From Omphiscola glabra (lineage: Eukaryota > Mollusca > Gastropoda > Lymnaeidae), in assembly GCA_964017045.1 (NCBI GenBank), contig OZ024799.1:30329596-30393595 (forward strand): 64,000 nt of DNA, in the 5' to 3' direction. The notes below the pieces were generated by a model that saw nothing but the letters and a program-made list of their open reading frames with translations, was not told the origin of the DNA and ran no database searches. Made by a program: the position numbers and the translations under genes. Below, piece by piece: positions 59,841 through 64,000 of this stretch; the first letter of the stretch is position 1; every line of letters starts with the position of its first letter.

Positions 59841-60681
59841 TTGGTAAATTTTGGTTAGACTAAAGATCATATTTATAGACCCAACGATTATTGTTGTCTT
59901 ATTTAACTTCTTTTTTTTCTTTAATAGCAACACATTATCTCGAGAGTTAAATTATTTTCTCTTAAATTTTAGAATTGTGATTGACAAATAACACGAACGT
60001 CAATGAATTTAGCATATAACACAAAAAAACTACGAGAAGGGAGATTGAATAAAAATAGTTTTGATTAAGAGTTAGATAATTGTTCTGTCCCTTTTAATCT
60101 CTTTATCCTGTCTCCTACCTCACTAATGACACGATCCTTTAAAAAAAAATCACTAGGGTGGTAGTCTTATTCAAATAAAAATTGATTAAGTTAATCTCTT
60201 CACCATAATTTACATTTGCTACCTTTTATATTTATAAATGTAGCCACATCACGTGTTTCTTATACTTAAAGCAGTGCTTTCCAACCTTTCCTATATACTC
60301 AGCATCAAGGGATTTCATGTCATTGGGGTGAAGGGGTGAGGGGGGGGGGGGGGGGGCGGCGCCAAAAACCAAAACTTGGCCGGCTTTTTCAGTTGTTTAT
60401 TACTGGAGGTGCAATAGAACATAGCAATCTAAATAAAATCTGCAAACTCAAAAAAAAAAAAGGGGGGGGGGGAGGTTTGCCCCTATGCCCTACCCAAATG
60501 ATGTCCCTACTCAGCAAGCCATAAACACTGTTTAAAGTAGTTTGACTAAGGGGCCATCCAAAAAGTACGTCTACCCAATACTCCCCCCCCCTTCCCCCCG
60601 TCGCCCTTTTTTCTCGGATCATCATCATAAATATATTACTTTTTATTCTTTTTTTGGGGAAGGGGAGGGTGGGGTGAGAAG

Positions 60682-60848
60682 CAGTGGCGTAGTGAGGGGT
60701 GGCAAGGGGGGCATCATGCCCCGGGCGCTACTCACAAAGGGGCGCCAAATGGTATATTTTACTATAATATTGTATGGTTTTTGAATAGGGGGGGGGGCGC
60801 TAAAAAGGTATTGTGCCCCGGGCGCGAGTTAAGCTCGCTTCGCCACTG
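60682..60848. mobile_element. MITE family A (hAT-type), reverse orientation
   Basis: It begins CAGTGGCGTAGTGAGG and ends with the complement of CAGTGGCGAAGCGAGC, flanked by a perfect 8-bp duplication gtgagaag (60674-60681, 60849-60856). The interior is the reverse complement of the copies at 42.5 and 57.0 kb. Minor differences and a long G run in the middle are the only changes. The perfect duplication suggests a relatively recent insertion. Confidence 0.9.
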
Positions 60849-60874
60849 GTGAGAAGATATATTGTTTAAACGAA

Positions 60875-61198
60875 GTACCCGGGTACCAGAAACTTAATTC
60901 TTCATTTTAACTAAAATAAACTACTACAAATGACATCCGAATAGCATTAGTCATAATGGACCCAGACACGCAGCGCCGCCATTCGCACGCGGGTACCATG
61001 ATACTCAAAGCTATTCGGATGTCATTTGTGGTAGTTTATTTTAGTTAAAATGAAGAATTAAGATTTCAAACGTTTAGTACATTCAATTATCTTTCATTTG
61101 ATACCTCATTTTGTCTTACAAATTTAACAATAATATTTTAAATCGTTTTTTAAACCCAACCTCTCAATTCTGGTACCCGGGTACCAATAGGTGCAGCC
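60875..61198. repeat. Fused/foldback copy of the GGTACCCGGGTACC repeat
   Basis: From 61198 backwards the full repeat seen at 42.5-42.9 kb can be followed. Joined to it in the opposite direction is a partial copy beginning GTACCCGGGTACC at 60875. As a result 60893-60945 and 61010-61062 form 53-nt arms (TTAATTCTTCATTTTAAC ... GACATCCGAATAGC) separated by about 64 nt that include the GCGCCGCCATTCG phrase. This is either a head-to-head fusion or a true foldback form of the family. Confidence 0.65.
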
Positions 61199-61496
61199 TT
61201 GTTTAAAATACGTTAAATGACCAACACGTGTTTGACTACGTCAACAAATCAGATAAAGTAGCTGGGTACCCCCTGCCTTTACATGACCGTGGGGGTGGTG
61301 GGGGGCGGGACGGCTGCAGCTTAGTTTGTGTAGGGTTTGTTTTCCTTTATCAGTGACGACATGTTACCTCGGTAGTGTCAACAATGTAAACAGCCAGGCC
61401 AGCAGCAGCCAGTTCAAGGATAACACAGGACATGAGGTAAACGCGTGTGAGCAAAGGCCAAAGCAACTGAGAAGTATTTTACCCGTGGCTTCAGAC

Positions 61497-61684
61497 CAGT
61501 GGCGTAGTGAGGGGGAGCAAGGGGGGCATCATGCCCCGGGCGCTACTCAAAAAGGGGCGCCAAATGGTATATTTTACTATAATATTGTATGGTTTTCGAA
61601 TGAAGAGGGGGGCACTAAAAGGGTATTGGGGGGCGCCAAGAAGGTATTGTGCCCCGGGCGCGAGTTAAGCTCGCTACGCCACTG
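61497..61684. mobile_element. MITE family A (hAT-type), reverse orientation, with internal duplication
   Basis: The ends CAGTGGCGTAGTGAGG and CAGTGGCGTAGCGAGC are flanked by a perfect 8-bp duplication cttcagac (61489-61496, 61685-61692). It lies only about 650 bp from the copy at 60682 and in the same orientation. A segment with GGTATTG is duplicated inside, as in the 56990 copy, so these two may share a subfamily ancestor. Confidence 0.9.
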
Positions 61685-61879
61685 CTTCAGACACAGTCAG
61701 ATTGACTTCGTCACGTGACCCAAGAAATTTTGACTTACAGATGTGCTGCGCTAGTTGACGTCAAACTCAAACGTTTAACATCTTGTTAATGTGTATATCC
61801 GTGTCCCTATTGTTTCAACAATTTTTAATTGTCTCCACGAGTTTTTCACCCCACGCTTAGAGGAATTTTGCCGCGGCAC

Positions 61880-62058
61880 GCTTAGAATCGTCTAGCGGCA
61901 CACTAAGCACCATCTCGCGACACACTTAGCATCGTCTCGCGGCACACTTAGCACCGTCTCGCGGCACACTTAGCATCGTCTCGCGGCCCACTTAACATCG
62001 TCTCGCGGCACTCTTAGCACCGTCTCGCGGCACTCTTAACACCGTCTCGCGGCACACC
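61880..62058. repeat. Minisatellite, about 22-bp unit (CGTCTCGCGGCACACTTAGC)
   Basis: About eight copies of ATCGTCTCGCGGCACACTTAGC with variants (CTAGCGG, CGCGACAC, CGGCCCAC, CACTCTTA). A similar phrase CATCTCGCGGCACACCTAG occurs alone near 55650. Confidence 0.93.
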
Positions 62059-63197
62059 GGTGGCGGAGCTCTGATTTAAAAAACAATTTAAACGTAATAA
62101 TAACCTAAAACCGTGTCACCAGGACGCATGTCATTTGGCGGTGCATCATGTGATCTCGGCGTCAGACCGACAAGTGGAAATGGCGTCTATTGTGTTTACA
62201 ACTTGATCTGACGCGCTGTTTCGTCAACTTTTTAACTATGAAAAAAAGGGATATTATCTGTGTTATACATGAGACCTATCTCAATATGTTAGGCTAAATA
62301 TGATGGTGAATATAAACTTCGATATTTACCTCACTATAATTTAAATAGTAATCTGGTAAGATCAGTATTTCTTTATATAAAATCTTAATAGTGCGGACAG
62401 GGCCGTCTTTGCAGCATGGGGGAGGGGGGACCGGGGGCTGGGCAAAGTAAAGCACTGAGCGCCCCCCCCCCCCATTCCTCTCTAAAATTTTCAAGTAATG
62501 TTAGAACATGCATTTTGGGCCCAGGTTAATACATGCTTTAGGAGTCCAGTGTTTATATCAGAAAATTTAATCGGCGGGTAATAGAGAAAATGGGCGGGTG
62601 TCAGGTCATCCGGAAGAGGGCAGGGCATCTATCAGCGCCAACATTTAGGCATTCTGTCGCACAGGGGCGAGCTCTGACTCATTTGCACCATACATATTAT
62701 GTAAAACATAAATGCAACCCAGTTGTGGCACCCCCTGAGGGCATGTTTTTGGCCTCGGCTTAGTTTCGCCCTTGGCTTCTATAATATAGTCCAAACAAAT
62801 ATAGTCCAACTAATTATAGTCTAACCTAATGTGTACCAAAAGAAAAATCACATGTGTGTAAGTTCGAGAGAATCATCTTAATTACAAACACCCAGTGCTT
62901 TTCTCGTAGATAAAAAAAAATATCTGCATGTGCTGTAATTTTAGGAGCGTTTCTCGAAGGCTCCCGAGCGAAACCGGAGTTGTGGCTGTGGAAGGAGTTC
63001 AGTGAACCTTCCCCAATAAAATTTTTGTTATTAAATATAAAATGCTGCGGTTCGTTGTTGGCGAATGCCTGACTTAAGTTTTTTGTGTGCATCATTCTAC
63101 ACGTCATACGTGAGCAACAGATGAGTTGCAAGCGGAAATTTAGGTGTCCACTGACGTGGTTGCGTTTATACAAATCCTTTCATTGTTAGTTGTTTCT
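62059..63197. other. Non-coding stretch near window end
   Basis: CAGGGCCGTCTTTGCAG at 62398 resembles a family C end, without a clear partner. No gene is recognised in the remaining open frames. Confidence 0.45.
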
Positions 63198-63372
63198 ATA
63201 GGAAATTAGTAAAAAACAAAGTAAGGTTAAACCTAAAAAAAAGGAACGCAACAAAACAACAAACGTGTCGGCAGGAAGCCTTCGTCAGCGAACAAAAAAA
63301 AAACGAATACAATTTTTAAATATTTAAAAAGTAGCACTTAGCTGAGAAGTAGTATCCAAGAGGGTAGCAAAT
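63198..63372 (-). repeat. Dispersed repeat E, copy 2
   Basis: This is the second copy of the repeat at 55913-56088 in the same orientation. It reads GCTGACGAAGGC where the other copy has GCTGATGAAGGC, and its internal A-run region has diverged most. It ends close to the 50-bp duplication at 63393. Confidence 0.6.
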
Positions 63373-63392
63373 GACTTAGTTGTTTCTAATAG

Positions 63393-63492
63393 TACCGGCA
63401 ATGTGGTTTCATATTTTTTAGCCAAACTATTGAGATTTTTATTACCGGCAATGTGGTTTCATATTTTTTAGCCAAACTATTGAGATTTTTAG
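63393..63492. repeat. Perfect 50-bp tandem duplication
   Basis: Two identical copies of a 50-bp segment beginning TACCGGCAATGTGGTTTCAT and ending in GAGATTTTTA-type sequence. Recent duplication or possible assembly feature. Confidence 0.95.
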
Positions 63493-63586
63493 GCCTACAC
63501 AACTTTATTAGTAAGAGAACCCCCACACCCCACTTTTTTTAAAAAACGGTTTTAAAAAGTTTGTCGTCCCCAAAATGGACTTTTTG

Positions 63587-63830
63587 CTGGCATCCGTCCG
63601 TCACTAGGTGACGATGGTATGGATTTCGCAGGACGAAATCCACAAGGCCTGGGATTATTCTTCTAGGAAGATAAGTTGGTTCCCAACAGCAAATCACCTC
63701 CTCTCTCCACGCCGCTGGATGACCCCAAGGGAACATCATGTGGATGAAACAGCTTGGCACCAGTGGCGTCGCAGGAGTTGTCGGAATGTTTTCATTTATC
63801 AATGTTAACCCCAAAATGGACTGCTAGAAT
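63587..63830 (-). repeat. SINE-like dispersed repeat tail, copy 2 (5' part differs)
   Basis: On the minus strand the block TCCTGCGAAATCCATACCAT CGTCACC ... GACGGACGGATGCCAGC ends at about 63587 and matches the tail of the repeat at 37.77-37.80 kb. The upstream part (63641-63830) has no counterpart there. It contains a 91-codon minus-strand open frame (63539-63814) without any motif I recognise, probably not a gene. Confidence 0.4.
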
Positions 63831-64000
63831 AATTATACATGTTGAACGAAAAGGCAACAAAACTACAAATGTAGGCCTAATTGTTAACTTTTTGCTTCAT
63901 AATACATCGTCACAAATTTGTGCGCCCCCCCCCCCCCCTTTCCCAAAAAAAAAAGAAAACCAATGTGTAACGTCATTTATGGATTGCCCCATTGCTCTTA

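Larger units (their letters stand above)
57226..60670. other. Intergenic stretch around tRNA-Ser copy 2
   Basis: It contains the 42-bp minisatellite and tRNA-Ser copy 2 only. A CAGTGCTTTCCAACCTTTC phrase at 60272 resembles a hAT terminus but no partner end is found. No protein gene recognised. Confidence 0.5.

Overview
This is a gene-poor, AT-rich animal genomic window (roughly 60-65% A+T by eye) with very little coding sequence. It holds one securely recognised coding exon, two nuclear-type tRNA-Ser(CGA) genes, a dense population of short non-autonomous DNA transposons (MITEs), and an unusually rich set of tandem minisatellites. There are no operons, no Shine-Dalgarno context and no compact gene packing. 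Splice signals, spliced-gene organisation, poly(G:C) and (GT)n/(GA)n tracts and MITEs with 8-bp target-site duplications (TSDs) are typical of a metazoan nuclear genome. My best guess is a gastropod mollusc, possibly a freshwater pulmonate snail. That rests on the filamin exon being invertebrate-like and on a SPIN-type hAT element, a family I recall being reported from Lymnaea. This is an inference and is not proved by the window.

Layout. Positions 1-15.27 kb appear to be the 5' part of a very large first coding intron of a filamin gene on the minus strand. They contain a SPIN-like hAT MITE (6432-6627), an older relative (5413-6008) and one 19-bp minisatellite. The first coding exon of filamin (start codon at 15602, donor after 15269) encodes an acidic N-terminus and most of the first calponin-homology domain. 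From 15.6 to 53 kb the sequence is essentially non-coding. There is a cluster of minisatellites at 20.4-25 kb, a 1.29-kb array of a 36-bp unit at 32.9-34.2 kb, further arrays at 29.1, 36.1, 38.4, 43.8, 47.5, 47.7 and 50.2 kb, and a purine-strand tract at 52.4-52.9 kb. Several MITE families, a nearly 290-bp hairpin (41358-41646) and some weak exon candidates also lie there.

At 53.2-53.35 kb a CpG-richer stretch ends in a short ATG exon with a consensus donor on the plus strand, which could be the head of another gene. From 53.7 to 62 kb MITEs are densest, including nested insertions: a 200-bp element inside a larger one at 54.7-55.2 kb, and an element inside a tandem array at 57 kb. Two 82-nt tRNA-Ser(CGA) genes lie 4.4 kb apart (55.3 and 59.8 kb), both on the minus strand and both followed by oligo-T terminators.

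I found no intact transposase, reverse transcriptase, CRISPR array, rRNA or prokaryotic system. Most long open frames are by-products of tandem repeats whose unit length is a multiple of three. The most interesting items are the SPIN-like element (a candidate horizontal transfer), the nested MITE chronology, the long hairpin and the minisatellite cluster.
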